Below, in pieces: positions 1-13,372 of a stretch of DNA of 64,000 nucleotides. The notes below the pieces were generated by a model, which saw only the letters and a program-made list of their open reading frames with translations, ran no database searches and was not told the origin of the DNA. The stretch covers positions 558,001 through 622,000 of the forward strand of contig CAWUHX010000164.1 in NCBI GenBank assembly GCA_963922205.1, in the 5' to 3' direction. Within the stretch, counting starts at the first letter, position 1; each line of letters starts with the position of its first letter. The position numbers and the translations under genes were made by a program. The DNA comes from Romanomermis culicivorax (lineage: Eukaryota; Nematoda; Enoplea; Mermithida; Mermithidae).

Positions 1-300
1 TCTGAACTACTTGTGCTAACCATGTATGTGTCACAAACTGCGTTCGACTGCGAATTAAACATGACCACTGTTCAAAGTATCACCAACAACCTTACAAACC
101 CATTAAGCTACTTCAGCTTCATATCTGATCATTTTTCTGGCATGATGTTGCAGATCTGCGGTTCCAGAATTAAATCACTTACTGAGTCCCGCCAATCTTC
201 AGTAAAAATGCTGAAAGTGACAAGAAGAGCTGGAGGTCGGAGCCGGTGCCAGATTCGGTCCTATACCAATCTTACAATAGATGTTAACCTGCGATTTTTT
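1..300 (+). other. Possible further upstream exon(s) of the homeodomain gene
   Basis: Codon use and base composition between about 1 and 290 look coding on the plus strand. One frame is open from base 1 to 303. A second frame is open from about 183 to 270 and is rich in Lys, Ser, Glu and Pro. A splice acceptor (TGATGTTGCAG) ends near 153, and GT donors are possible at about 206 and 285. I could not choose one frame that joins the exon at 704 in phase, so no gene model is drawn. From 304 to 703 I see only AT-rich intron-like sequence ending in a pyrimidine tract. Confidence 0.35.
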
Positions 301-703
301 GTGTAACCATGCGTTGCTATATGAACCTTTACATAATGGATTACAAGAACCAACTCATCATGCTAAAATATATAAATCTTTCGAGAAAGTAGTATTTTTT
401 CCTCAGCTTCATGAAAGACGGACTTCATCGTAATCGAGTCCTGCCAAAGACATGTCGTTGTTTTCATCCTTATCGAAAACTTTTATGCAAATTGATGTGA
501 AAATCAGGTTCATTGGAGAAAATAACAACCTTAGCAGAACTCTTCCCACTTCTGAATTTCGAGTGTACTGGGTATAACGTGCCATAAGCTGGAAAATTAG
601 CCGAAAAATATTTTCTGCTGTATATAAAATTCACGTTGAATATTTTGTAACAGATTTTTTCATTTGTTTCTTTTCTTTTCTTTGCATGATTTGTTTTTTG
701 CAG

Positions 704-2712
704 AGCCACAGTGATGGACAAAATTCCTGTTCGCCGAATTCATTGAATAACGAAAATCCGGCTATGGCGATGACGGATCAGCAGCATAACGGCGGCTCTT
801 CGCCCCTGGCTCATGGTGTCGCAGGCGCAAATTCCATTTTTCCTGGAACATCGCCTCTCAATCCGGTGGCCGCCCATCACTACCAACGCTTTTCTTCTAG
901 TCAGCAGCAGGGCAATACAGAGACGCCGTTTCAACAGCAACAAGTAAAAATATTTCCCTTAAATGGTACAATGCAGTGAAATAGTTCCGCACTATATTCT
1001 TGGAGAAATATTGGCTCGAACGAGGAAATCTTTCAAAATTTTAGACTCCCAGCCTTGGATGGTTTTAACTTTCGAGAACCGATTTTGACTGGTATTTAGT
1101 ATAAGACGTTGTAATCGATAAGCTAGTTTTACTTCTAAAACGGTTTGAACCTTCATGAAAGATACGTAGTAACTCTGAAATCGTTTTGCCAACCCCATTT
1201 AAAAAAAGTTATCTAATTTTTTAACTTGTTGCTGACTGAGCATATTGTAGCAAGAGATCTTGGTTTGAGGAGAATTAAGAATAGCACGCGTCCCAGTTCT
1301 TCATAAGAAACTTTTTCGCTATGTATGTGTATCGCTGAATAACTATAATTTTTCACTTATATGAACTTTTTTTTGTATGAGCATTATTCGTGGAAGCGTA
1401 AGTTTAAGCAAGGTAAACCGGAAAAGTTATCAATGTAAGATTATTTATATTCGGATTTTTGTAAAATGCCTCCAAATTGAAAGATGTCCAAAATCCGTAC
1501 TATCGTCAAAAACATTCATTCGACCCAAAAAATTATGTGTTGATTGAGCACGCTCACAAATTTGCAGTCAGTTGTGACATATGTTTCAACAGAAAATCTT
1601 ACAAACATGAATAATACTTGCTTTTCACTCTTATTATTTAGAAGCATTTCAGAAACAACAGACTATAGTCAGATAGCAGTTGACTCACAAATATACTGTA
1701 ACATTTATAATGTCAGAATAAACGCGGTGAAACTTTTTTTCTTCAATTGAAATTATAATTTGGATGCCGTATTCATTATTATAAAACTGCAGATTTTGAG
1801 GATTTTTTAGGTTTTTGATACGGGTTCTATTGGAGGGTGGATTGCATGTTAGAGTGAATCATATTCTTTTTTCACAGATCACCAGCTTGAAACTTCACAA
1901 AACGATTATTCCAACTTCAGTTGGTACGGAATTCATCACTATTTTTTAATTGAGTTTTCCTTCGGAATTGAAAGTTATTGGTCTGACTGCTGATCCTTGT
2001 TACAAATTTAAAGGAAAGGCGCTATAACTTCTACAGAATCTTCTCATTTTATTAGAGAGCGGGTTCTATTAAAATTTTGTTCCGTTATAGAAAATGGGTT
2101 CGGGGTGGATTTTATCAAAATAAGCATGGTAACTTCACGCTTAGATACAGAATCCTACATTCCTGGATCCATGAAGTCTGATTTATTGCGGGGAAGTTGA
2201 ACGTGAGATAAAGCTCAACTTTATCAGACCCAATATCTTTCTATAGAAAAATGAAATAGTAGATAATTATGGGTCATATAAGTAATTTTTTCATACACAA
2301 AAATCTTGATTCGATCCCAAGTTTTACGTAAAAATGTTTGTGACGGACTGGCTTCTACTTGTGAAATTTTCAGGTCAATGCAAATAGATCTCGGCTGATG
2401 TTCGATCCACTGAGCGAATTACCCATGTTAGAGAAGTGGTTCGAAGAAAATCCTCATCCGTCGTGGGTTCAGATCGATCAAATCACTGAAACGTTGAACA
2501 ACATGCCTTATAGGCATACATATCCTAGGGTTTCATCTCATAACGTTAAAATTTGGTATGTTTCACCTGTTTTTATGCCTAATTTTCGTGCATCTCTAAA
2601 CTATTCGATGTTTTTTGTAAGGTTCAAAAATCGTCGAGCCAAATCAAAACGTCATTTAGTCGCCTCGGACGCCGTGAAAAACGAAATCGACCATAAAATG
2701 TATTTTTCGTGA
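704..2712 (+). CDS. Atypical homeodomain protein, Dve/SATB-like (C-terminal three exons, 5' end not seen)
   Basis: Three exons join in phase: 704-943 after TTTTTTGCAG, 2374-2555 after ATTTTCAG, and 2622-2712 after TTTTGTAAG, with the stop TGA at 2710-2712. The first codes for a polar Ser/Asn/Gln-rich linker ending in a Gln run. The second begins with helix 1 of a homeodomain ([16 protein letters not shown]). The third completes helix 3, so that across the intron the motif reads NVKIW then [10 protein letters not shown]. That intron splits the TGG codon of the invariant Trp, an intron site seen in many homeobox genes. About ten extra residues ([13 protein letters not shown]) lie between helices 2 and 3. 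From memory of the family, that insertion and the FDPxxELPxLEKWF lead fit the Dve/SATB group, nuclear DNA-binding regulators; I could not run an alignment. The protein ends only about 20 residues past the homeodomain. Earlier exons lie left of the window or in 1-300. Homeodomain 0.9; Dve/SATB assignment 0.55. Confidence 0.8.
1447..1668. repeat. MITE, CTATAGTC family, diverged copy in the homeobox intron
   Basis: The right end, CTTGCTTTTCACTC then TTATTTAGAAGCATTTCAG and ending near GACTATA, matches the better preserved copy at 47681-47927. The left end (GTAAAATGCCTCCAAAT) is the approximate inverted complement. The rest of this intron (944-2373) shows no coding signal and no other clear repeat. 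Confidence 0.55.
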
Positions 2713-3129
2713 TATCGCGTTTATGTTCTTTTACACGTTCTTATACCTCGAATAATCGATCACTTTTGGAAAAACGGAAACATTTTCGCATTTGCGATCA
2801 TTCTTTACGATGGTCGTATTCGTATGTATACTGTCATGACGATTTTTCCGGATAGAAAAACAATTTCTATATGATAATCAGATTATAGTTATCATGTGCT
2901 TAAATTTTAACGTCGTTATTATCCCCTTTCTCGTATTGTGGATATCACATATTGATTATAAGGTCTATAAATTATACACGGAATCATGGAAATCTGCTTA
3001 ATACTTTTTGTCTTATTACACATCATTTGGCATATGAAATGAAAAGCAAAGACACCAAAACTAGCAACTGAAAAGCTTCAACCAGCGTAACAAACTAATG
3101 AGCGACAGTTTAATTGAATTGAAAGTCTA
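2713..3129. other. Tail-to-tail intergenic gap
   Basis: This is AT-rich DNA between the stop codons of two convergent genes (homeobox gene plus strand, MATH-like gene minus strand). Both 3' UTRs must lie here and may overlap. No repeat or RNA gene was recognised. Confidence 0.6.
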
Positions 3130-6100
3130 TCAAAAATTTATTGTGATTTTTACGAGAAGCTTTTCTGTATAATTGATCCATTGTTCAACGTGTGCCGGCG
3201 ATTCAAATGAGAAAAAAATACGAGAAAACAGTTTGCCGTGTATCACAAATTGAAACTTTCTATATTTCGCTACAGTCGGCTCGTGAAAAGGAAAATCGAC
3301 TAAAGCCGCATTTAAATTCACGACATGGCCACGACAGCCGTGACGAATCATATTTAAGTGCATTTGACATGACATGAAACAATATTTAAAGTCTCCAAGT
3401 TGCAATCCTGACTGCTATAGTTAATCAAAAAGGCTACCGCGTATGCAGATTCTTTATTTGCAGGAATATTTTCTTTCCGAGGCTCATTTGGATGGAAGAA
3501 AAATTAAAAAGCCACAACCTTTTCACGAGTCAAAACATCGTACTTATATGAGACCTAATTGACTAACCATGACCCACAACGGGGTGTAGCCAATTGTGCG
3601 AGTTCACTCAAACAAAAGACAGTACGTGCTTATGTTAAACAATGTATATATTTCCACAGTATGGCATGCAAGGTCGACATCCGTGACTGATGGGCATGAA
3701 CATGTGAAATTTATTCCGTTCAAATCGAGTAACTTCCGATGAATAATTTATTCTACCGGAGTTTGTAGGTCTATTGTGAAGCATAGAAGGTATCGGCTTG
3801 AGTTAAAGTGCCGATTGACCAATAATTGAATTTCTGGAATAAGCGCAAAAAATGCTCGTTTTTGACCATATGATTTTAGGCAGGTCATTTTTTTGACTTC
3901 GCACTTTTTGATAGCGAATTTTATGTTCTTACAAGTAACTGCATGCTGATGTGTGTACTTGAATCAGAAAGTTGATATTGTATTGGTTCACACTGAAATC
4001 ATTTCCAAAATCTGGATGCAAGACAAATCGTAATGCATTTACTGTATAAAAATTCAGCTTATCAACGTTAAAATAACAAAGATTTCAAAAATCATCGCCG
4101 ATTTGTTGCGGCCGTATTACAGTAACCACGAACGTTTTTATTTACCATAACGTACGATCGGCCACCACCGGCAGCGATTTCCGTCGCGCTCGACAAGGAT
4201 GGTGGCGGTGGTGGCGCGCGACAGTCGTCCAAATCACTGCTTTCATCGTCTTCGGAATGCAGATCGAAGATCGCCTGGTCGTCGTCGTCGTAACGATGCG
4301 GACGATTTCCCGTTGCCCAACTATTTTTACGGTGAGGCTGTTGGCCGACGAAGTTGTCTTAAAAAAGGAAATTATCTTCTTTCCAGGAAACTTTCACATT
4401 TTAAAGTCTGTTTTTTATAAAATGCTTCTCAAACGAAAAATGACACATATATGAGGTGAACTCAAGATCTTCTACATGAACCTTTAACGGCAAAAATTTT
4501 TGCTTAAAAAAATACTTAGCGTTAGTATAATTTTGTTACAAATCTTCAGTTCCATGTGGTTTACGGCTCGGTTGAAAATGCTTAAAATATGAAATAGTAC
4601 TTGCTTTCCAGATTCTTTATTTGGAAGCATTTTGAGAAAAACAACCTATAGGTTTAGAGACACGTTCAGATAATTTCAAAAATGCCAAATTTAACGAAAA
4701 ATTTATCATTTGTAGATATAGCTGAACCAAAAACGGATTCAAGTGAACGTCAGAAATCAACAATGATTTCTGATCATGTAACGAACTTTTCATAACTGAA
4801 TAATTTTCAGCAGGAAACCACAGTCCATTTTTCAAATAAGTTTCGGCCATAAAAAAATACAAGACGCAAGTGAGAAAAGGCAAGAAGAAACAGTAATTTG
4901 CACAAGCATTTTCTACCACCGCAGAGACTCATTTTGGGAAAACGGACATTCCGACACTTATTGAAGATTTTGGCTGCTTCAAAAATGCTCCAATATATTC
5001 TTTAGCAATTATCCTAAAACTCATAAAAACTTACCGATTTGGAGCTAAGCGACATTTTTTGCGCTATGCTGCAGTGGACGATCACCTTAAATTCTACTGA
5101 TATTGGCAACTGGATAAACTTGAAACTTGGCAGTATATATTTTTTTTAAATACAATGAAATTCTTATAATATATTTGATAATGGAAAAGTGGCAAAACAG
5201 TTAATGCAGCTAAGTCACACAAAGCCTTCACTGTATGATTCTTCACGTGAACTGTTTGGCAGAACATAACAAATGAAATAAAATTTGCTTTCTAATTTGA
5301 CTATACTTACAAGCACCTCGGGAAAAACAGACAATGTATACAGTAATGTTCGAACTAAACGACTTCAAATGCAAAGAATTCGAATTTTCTAAAGGTTAGT
5401 TTATTGTTAGCGTTAGGATCTTTTTTCTCCCCGAGGCTCATTTGGAAAAAAGTAGGCAAATAATTGTGAGCACTACAATAATGTCCATAGGAAGTGTCCA
5501 TCAATAATAGCCGTTCTCTTATATAGTATGAAATACACAACAGTTCTCAAGTTTGCTAAATTTCAAGAACTCATAGATCCAAAATGGTGTGAGATCAGAT
5601 TACCTTCCTAAGAAAATTTGTTTATGACAGCTAGCTTTATCGAATATGTTTTTACACTTATCCATCTGTTTTAGTTCCTGAGATCATATATAGGTAAACT
5701 AACGATTATTTAGTACATCCGAAAATATTTCAAAATGGTTAGTGTAACATTACTTGGGTTCCTGTGGGCTATCAAATGTACTATAACACGTGTGGTTTAA
5801 GAAGTTACACTTGGGGACTCTACCACTTGAGCGAGGTCAAACTCTTTCTGGGTTAGGCTTGAACTCTCAAACCACGCCGATGTATTCTCTGCACCTGAGA
5901 TTCTTTTCGATTGTATAAGACTAACGTGTTTTTGGAAGACACGATGAAAGAAATGATTCATACCTCACATATGGCAGCGAAGCACTTTTCAATTTAAATT
6001 AGTCAAGTATACACAAACTCTCGGACACTAATTATAGTATGCAAATTGCAATGTCTATAAAGACCAGGGCCAAAATTAAAAGCGTGATATCATTGGAGTT

Positions 6101-9100
6101 GGTACTTGCGAACATCACATGATAAATTTCTGAATTTCAAGAATTCGTGCCACAATAGGTATTTTAGCCCATTAAATGAACCCCGGCGACGCAAAAAAAT
6201 ATTTGTGAAAATGAAAACTCACACTTTGAGTCATTATTTTACGACCGCAGTGACGTGCGAAAAATTCTAATTTTTGCTACAAAATGAAGTCATCGGTTTT
6301 TACTTTAATTTTTTCCCACTCGCTTCTAGCGTTTTGCAGCGCCGAGTTTGACATTAAATGGACTATACACGATGTAGCGGCCATGCAATATTCGCATGGG
6401 CTTCCCATACGGATATCTACGGCATGCTCGAACTATGGCATCTCAAATTGAACTAGTAAAGCGTTAAACAACTGTCGCAAAAAACAAAAAGAGCAATTTA
6501 CAAAACAAACCTGCTATTCCTAAGCTATGCGCTTCACATCTGCTATTGCCAGAAAAATTTGCATAACTTCGGGAGCGATATTTAGATTCCGGACCGCACG
6601 ATATTGGTACGATCAAACTAGGTTCGGTCATTTTTCGGCGATTTTCGCATAATACCGAAGTTTTAGCTATTATCGCATTAGAATTTCGTTTGCTGCTATC
6701 ATCTCTTTCTTTTTCGTTCTCGATGATGCGAAAACGATCTTTACCATTATTTTCTGGTGAAATGAGAATTTCGGGCGTCATTTTGCGGTAAGGTTTCAAA
6801 GCTACGGCGGACGACGACTGTGGCAGCTGCTGGTACGCCTGATGGATGTTGCGCAGCTTTTGGCTTTGGATGGTAGCGTTTGCTGAAATGGGAAATGGAA
6901 AACACGCACGACAAACAATTCACACGGCTGAAATGGAAGAAAAAAAGCAGCAGGGTGCCTCAAATGTTTTTTGCGAACGCTACAGTAGAAGCTGCTACTT
7001 GATTTATCGTATGTGAAATTTTGAATTAGAGCGTGCTGGAATTTAACCTTATTTTTTGTCGACTTGAATATTTTAATGTACAACTTGACTCCTGGAGAGT
7101 GATTTTTGATAAGTCATGGCAATTTCCCACACCATTTTTCAGGTTTTGCATTCATTTTCAAGTTTCGACGAAAAAATAGATTAATTAATCCACTTTGAAG
7201 CTTCATTTCGAGATCATCAATGGGCCATCAAAACCGCACCACCAATATTAAGGTTTCAAAGTTATACGGTAGAAAATTACATACTTCGGCAGAAAATAAG
7301 TTTCGACGTCAGCAAGATGTAAAGAACTGCTGTACGTTGGCTTCTCAAGAAAGGTTTCTACTTCGCTACTCCATCAAACATGCATTCTATCTGCGGCTAT
7401 TGTAGAACATTGGAACAAAATTGGATAGGATTATTGCTGATTTTTGACAACGGCGTGAGGCCAGGATTTGTGATTGGGGAGAGAAGACTTTTCGAAGGGG
7501 TTTCATATCTCCCCACATCCTTTGGGTCTAGAAGCAACAAGAAAGTTGAAATGAAGGTCAGAAATAAGAGCCTACCTGCACACCAAAAATTAGCACATCA
7601 GATAAATCTCATGTTTGCTCTAAATACCAATAGTGCGTAAGCTTAAACAAGCCAATTAGCATGCATCTACCTGAAAACATTTCTAACCTTGGTTATCGTC
7701 AGCTTGCCGAATGTTCTTGGACGGTGTTGGCGGTAATTGAGTCGCTCTCAAATTTGGTCGTTGTAGCTTATCCTGAAATCTATCCAAACTTTCTTGCTGC
7801 TCTCCAACGACAGCTCCGGATGTCACTTGATGCTTAGCAATTTTCTCGTCTTCCCCGTCAACCATGGCCACCGAAGAAGCCGCCAAAACCGTCGACGAGA
7901 CCAACGACTGTAATACTTGTTCTAAAAATGCATAACACAACCCGGTTACTGTACGAGTGCAGACGGCGAAATTAAGATTTTGTGACCATTCTACCTGGGG
8001 GTCTTACAAAGGAAAGAAATCGCATTCTCTTCATTATCATCCGTGGAATACATTGATTTCGTTTGAAATTCAAATGGCGCCGAGATTTTTCTGAAGTCCC
8101 CTTTTGACCTAATCCAGACACACCCGATTTTCGAGTAAAAACATAAGTTATAAGCTGCTGATCATTGTCTCCTGCATTAGACCTTATGAGGTGGAGCTCA
8201 TCAATTCGTCTTTTATTTCTATTCCTCATCATTCTCCCTTAATTTTAATGAGCCTCGAAACGCAATCAAAAGGAATTCGTGGAACGGTGATGACAGTGCA
8301 TCGTTAGCCAACATTTTCTTTTCTCAAGTTGTAGTCCTTAAGGCATTTTGAACGTGACACCAAAAAATGTGGACGATATTTTATGTTGTACCTGCAACAA
8401 TGCCTTGGAATGACAACTACTCACTCAATACAATATTTTTGAGACAATGATTTTGCAAAATGACGTAAAAAAAGCCAAAGATTCTTCAAGAGTGATGAAT
8501 TTTCGAAACACGTCAGATTTATTGTTTCGAGAAACACTATAATCACTGAAATTCAGGCATTTATTTCAAGCAGTTACTCAATTCTATTCAAAATGAAGAT
8601 CGAACAAGAAGTTTGGCTACTTTCACATACTATACCTTTGCCAGAATCTTTGGCGTTGGCTGCTGTACACATGGACAATCGCCTTTGAATGGGATTTCCG
8701 GATAAATCGATAGCTCTTTCGCCCTTCGACACTTGGCTGAAATATAATTCCCGCTCCATTTGATCATTTTGCGATTGCAGCGTTTGTAGTACGTGTCTGA
8801 AATGACGGCTGGAATGTGCGACAGGGATATCAATTTTTGAATATTCATAACTCAATCTATGTTTAGAAATAGTTGGAGATCACAGTACATCAGACATACC
8901 TCATTTGCATAACCTGTTTCCTATAAACATCATCGTAGGTGCAGTAGCACGGTTCGTAGAACAAATGCGAACTCAACCATTCGATTTGTATTAGTAATCG
9001 GCGATCAAGTTTGTGCAACCAGCAGTTTTCTTCTTTCTTTAGCTAAAGATGACGCATAAATTTATCATAGAATTTTATTTGCAGAATCCAACGTTGATTA

Positions 9101-12100
9101 AATATGCCACAGAGCTACCATCTAAAATGGTTGATCCACAGATTCAAAAGCTTGATTAGTGCCGTAACCATTGTTGATTTGTAGTGAAATGGGTTGTGGG
9201 ACCAATGCAAGTTTTTTCAGAATCTAATGATTACTGTAGCCTTACATGTTATGGGGGGAAGTGGATAGGAACCCCTGAAATTGCGGCCATATGGCCAGTC
9301 ATAGAGTAATTAGCCCCAGATTTGTCAAGGATATGACTAAAATGGGGCAGCCATACTAATTCAATGCTTCTGCTGAAAAATTATAAATAGTCATTTTTGA
9401 GGAAACAATGTCGAAAATGTCCATGTTTGCGCTCATGACACGGCCCGTAAAAAGAGTCGCTCGACCCAACCCCCTGATATCGGAGCTCCGTTACACGTAT
9501 GATTGTAGCATTACGGCAATGTGCAGTAGGCATTAGCCGATCCGAGAACTCGGTCAAAACATTTCGGGAAGCAACAAATACCGTACGGGATTAAACGTGT
9601 TATTTCTTCTAATTCTTCCAGAGTTGTGTCATTAAACGGTATAGTGCTGCTATTATGAGAGAAAACGTTTCAATCTGATGACTACTAACGTTCCAGAAAA
9701 AGCAACGTGTGAAAACAGGTAAAAATAAAATTCAGCATGCAGATTTGCCGAAAGCTACGGTAGAGGAAGTAGACTAATTTCCCTGTTCAACACCTGAGGC
9801 CGCCTGCAATGGACAGAATGAGCCCGAGATAATCGCGAACATTTTCGCATAATATAAAAAAGTTCGCCATTATCTTTATTTCGTTTATTGCAACCTGTTC
9901 CTGATGATCGTTTTCTCAGTTTACGTGGGAATGTGGTAATTTTTAACCCAATAGACTAAAATAGAAAGAATTTGTACTAAACAGCGAGAATTGAAATTCC
10001 TAGAATGCAGATTGATTCAGAACGCGTGAAACAGGATCACAAAATTTTCGAATACTTTCTGATGCTAAAGTCGACCGGAAACCGGCTAAAGAAAACGTGT
10101 TCATTTGCGTTAGAAAAATATTAAAAAATTTGCAGGTACGAAAATAGTTTGCTATAATCGCGGATACTGTATTCAAACTTGACGTGTTTACTTCTTTCAA
10201 TTTGATGCTCGTATAAAATTTGTCTTCAAAAAAACGACCCACGATGCTGAAATATCGCTCAACGATCGGATCGCCGACAACGACGGATTTTTGATCGCGC
10301 GTCGTCGTATTTTCGCTACACAAATCGTCTTGACTAGTGTTCGTTTGTGAAATAATTTGCATATTCCAAGCCACGTAACGACCGTAATTGCGAGGTACGT
10401 TCGATGAATCAACGTATGCGAATTTGACGTACAAAAATTGATCGTCTAATTTTTTGTCCTCCGATTCGTCACCTTCGTTTACGATCGGATAATTTAGTGA
10501 CAATCGCCAAGCTTGCCCGAAATAGAAAATGATGATTACTGTAGCTTTTTTAGTCGAAATGCAAGTTTGAAGTTCGTGAGTTGATCAGTTGGATTACAAA
10601 AATTACAGCAAATAAATCAATGAAATAAGAATGATACTTTATTCAACTTCGTCAAAAAGATACCTTTATTTAGGATAGCTTCATAGCTGGGCTTAATGTG
10701 CCTGTATCAGAACGCCTATGTTATAGTTAAAATAGGGTTACAGTATGTCCAAGCATCGTGTTTTATGTTCACGATTTTTCTGTAGTGAAGTTTTCCAAAT
10801 TAAGGCTAACTCATATGTGTAATTATTTCCTTTCCTTCGTTGGAATTTTTAATTCTACTGATTATTATTTTTAGCAAGCTTTGCGACAATTGTCCAAATT
10901 TTTCGTTTTTTGCCTTTCGAGACATCCAAATCGTTTATAAGCCCGACCAGGCAACGTACACAAAAGAACAAAAGTAATTGCAGCAGTGAAAGGCAGAAAA
11001 ATAAACTTCGATCTACTATACTGTGCCCTGAATATCTTATTGATATCTTTTGATCAGTATGGTCATCCATGGCACATCAACATCCACAAAAATAAATCAA
11101 TTTTATTGAAAGTTGGATTCGTGAATCTGTTAGTAAATTAAAGACATTCGATATTCAATTCTCTGACTTGGTCTCAACATTTTGATTATGATTATACGAT
11201 TTGCGTTTCAGAGTATCACAGATTATACTTCGAATACTGTACCACACTAATTTCATTCCAATTCAAACAATCAGTAACGTTTCGATATGCATATCATAAT
11301 TGAAAATTTTCAACAATTATTGAAATCTCGTATCTTTCATATACCTGAAGGAAAATAGAAGGAAAATCAATCATTTTATGTTTTGACTTGCTACTACTCC
11401 AAACTTTTATGAACTTTTGTTCATTTCTCCTGTTTGTCTTTTTGTTGTTTCCCGTCTATCAACTATCATATTTACTTATTTTGTTTCCATCTAGCTTTAT
11501 ATTTATAAGCCCTGAAAATGTCAAAACATTTGCGGTGTCCTTATAGCGCTATTGAGTCTTTTGGGATGATCGTCAAAATCGTCACAAAATCCTTCTGAAG
11601 ATTGCATGTTTTTCTCTTTTTTTATTGCCATTTTTGTGGTGATAAATAGTCTATTCGTCGAAAAGAACGTGAAATACAAGCATTTTTGAGGCCGAATCAG
11701 AGAAAAAAATAAATGAGCGCAGAAAATTTTTTGCCAATGAGATGTGTTCGGAATGAACAACTATATTTGAGGCAAAATTTTTTTTGTATTCACTCGGGTA
11801 TCGTTTAGCTACCACTTTAATATTCTAATCTTGATTCCACTGACCCATCGAAAATTCCTAGCATATAAAATGAGAAGAGTATTGGATGAAATCCCCCAAA
11901 CGGTAAAGATTATAATATCGGGATGATGCAAACGAGTAGCGTAACAAACACCGAAAGAGGTTGTTTCGGTATTGCTTACTTGCCAAAAGTAAATGATACG
12001 AATATTTTTGCAACCTAGAGTTCAGCCTGAACTTCATATTATAAGATCTGCTAAAAGGGTTGTCGTTAGAAAAAATTACAAGATATTGAGATTCTGTATG

Positions 12101-13202
12101 CTTGTGACCAAAAACAAAATGACTTCAGAAAATTACTCGTTTTTTATCCATGTTGCTTTCCTGTAATTTGAGTTTATCCTGTTGTCTTGTTACTCCTTTT
12201 CTTCTTTATATTTTTTCGTTGCAATGTCTTCTTTCTCTCTTTCTCCTTTTCAGTTTATTTGTTTCCTTCTTTTATTGGTCATATGGGCTTCATTTTTTGT
12301 ATTATTTTTTATTCTTTTATTTTTCTTGTCATTCTGCATTCTGGCCTTTTGAATCGTTTTCTTTTCCAACTTTTACAGTCTTCTTATTATCGTATCTTTT
12401 TTCTGGTGACATGACCCTTTTCATGTTGTCCTCTCTAAAGTGTCAATTTTCAAATGAGCAAAATAATTCCTAGAAATCGTTCAATAGACAATATATCTGC
12501 ATTGTAGGCCGAAATGCTTTAATCTCAATTTGTTCGCCTTTTCTTTTCTTTCTTTTTTTTCTTTTCTTTTCTTTTCTTTTCTTTTCTTTTCTTTTCTTTT
12601 CTTTTCTTTTCTTTTCTTTTCTTTTCTTTTCTTTTCTTTTCTTTTCTTTTCTTTTCTTTTCTTTTCTTTTCTTTTCTTTTCTTTTCTTTTCTTTTCTTTT
12701 CTTTTCTTTTCTTTTCTTTTCTTTTCTTTTCTTTTCTTTTCTTTCTTTTCTTTTTTCTTTCTTTTTTCTTTTTTCTTTTTCCTTTTTCCTTTTTTTTTTT
12801 TCTTTTTTCTTTTTTCTTTTTTCTTTTTCCTTTTTTCTTTTTTCTTTTTTCTTTTTTCTTTTTTCTTTTTCCTTTTTCCTTTTTCCTTTTTTCTTTTTTC
12901 CTTTTTTCCTTTTTCCTTTTTCCTTTTTTCTTTTTTCTTTTTTCTTTTTTCTTTTTTCTTTTTTCTTTTTTCTTTTTTCTTTTTTCTTTTTTCTTTTTTC
13001 TTTTTTCTTTTTTCTTTTTTCTTTTTTCTTTTTTCTTTTTTCTTTTTTCTTTTTTCTTTTTTCTTTTTTCTTTTTTCTTTTTTCTTTTTTCTTTTTTCTT
13101 TTTTCTTTTTTCTTTTTTCTTTTTTCTTTTTTCCTTTTTCCTTTTTCCTTTTCTTTTTTCTTTTTTCTTTTTTCTTTTTTCTTTTTTCTTTTTTCTTTTT
13201 TC

Positions 13203-13235
<33 letters not shown>

Positions 13236-13246
13236 CTTTTCTTTTC

Positions 13247-13279
<33 letters not shown>

Positions 13280-13339
13280 CTTTTCTTTTCTTTTCTTTTC
13301 TTTTCTTTTCTTTTCTTTTCTTTTCTTTTTTCTTTTTTC

Positions 13340-13372
<33 letters not shown>

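Noticed and set aside
4199..4454. Plus-strand Arg/Val-rich ORFs at 4.2-4.45 kb
   Set aside because: The minus-strand frame (acidic and proline-rich, with TTTTTTAAG acceptor and GTAAAT donor) joins its neighbours in phase and is the better explanation.
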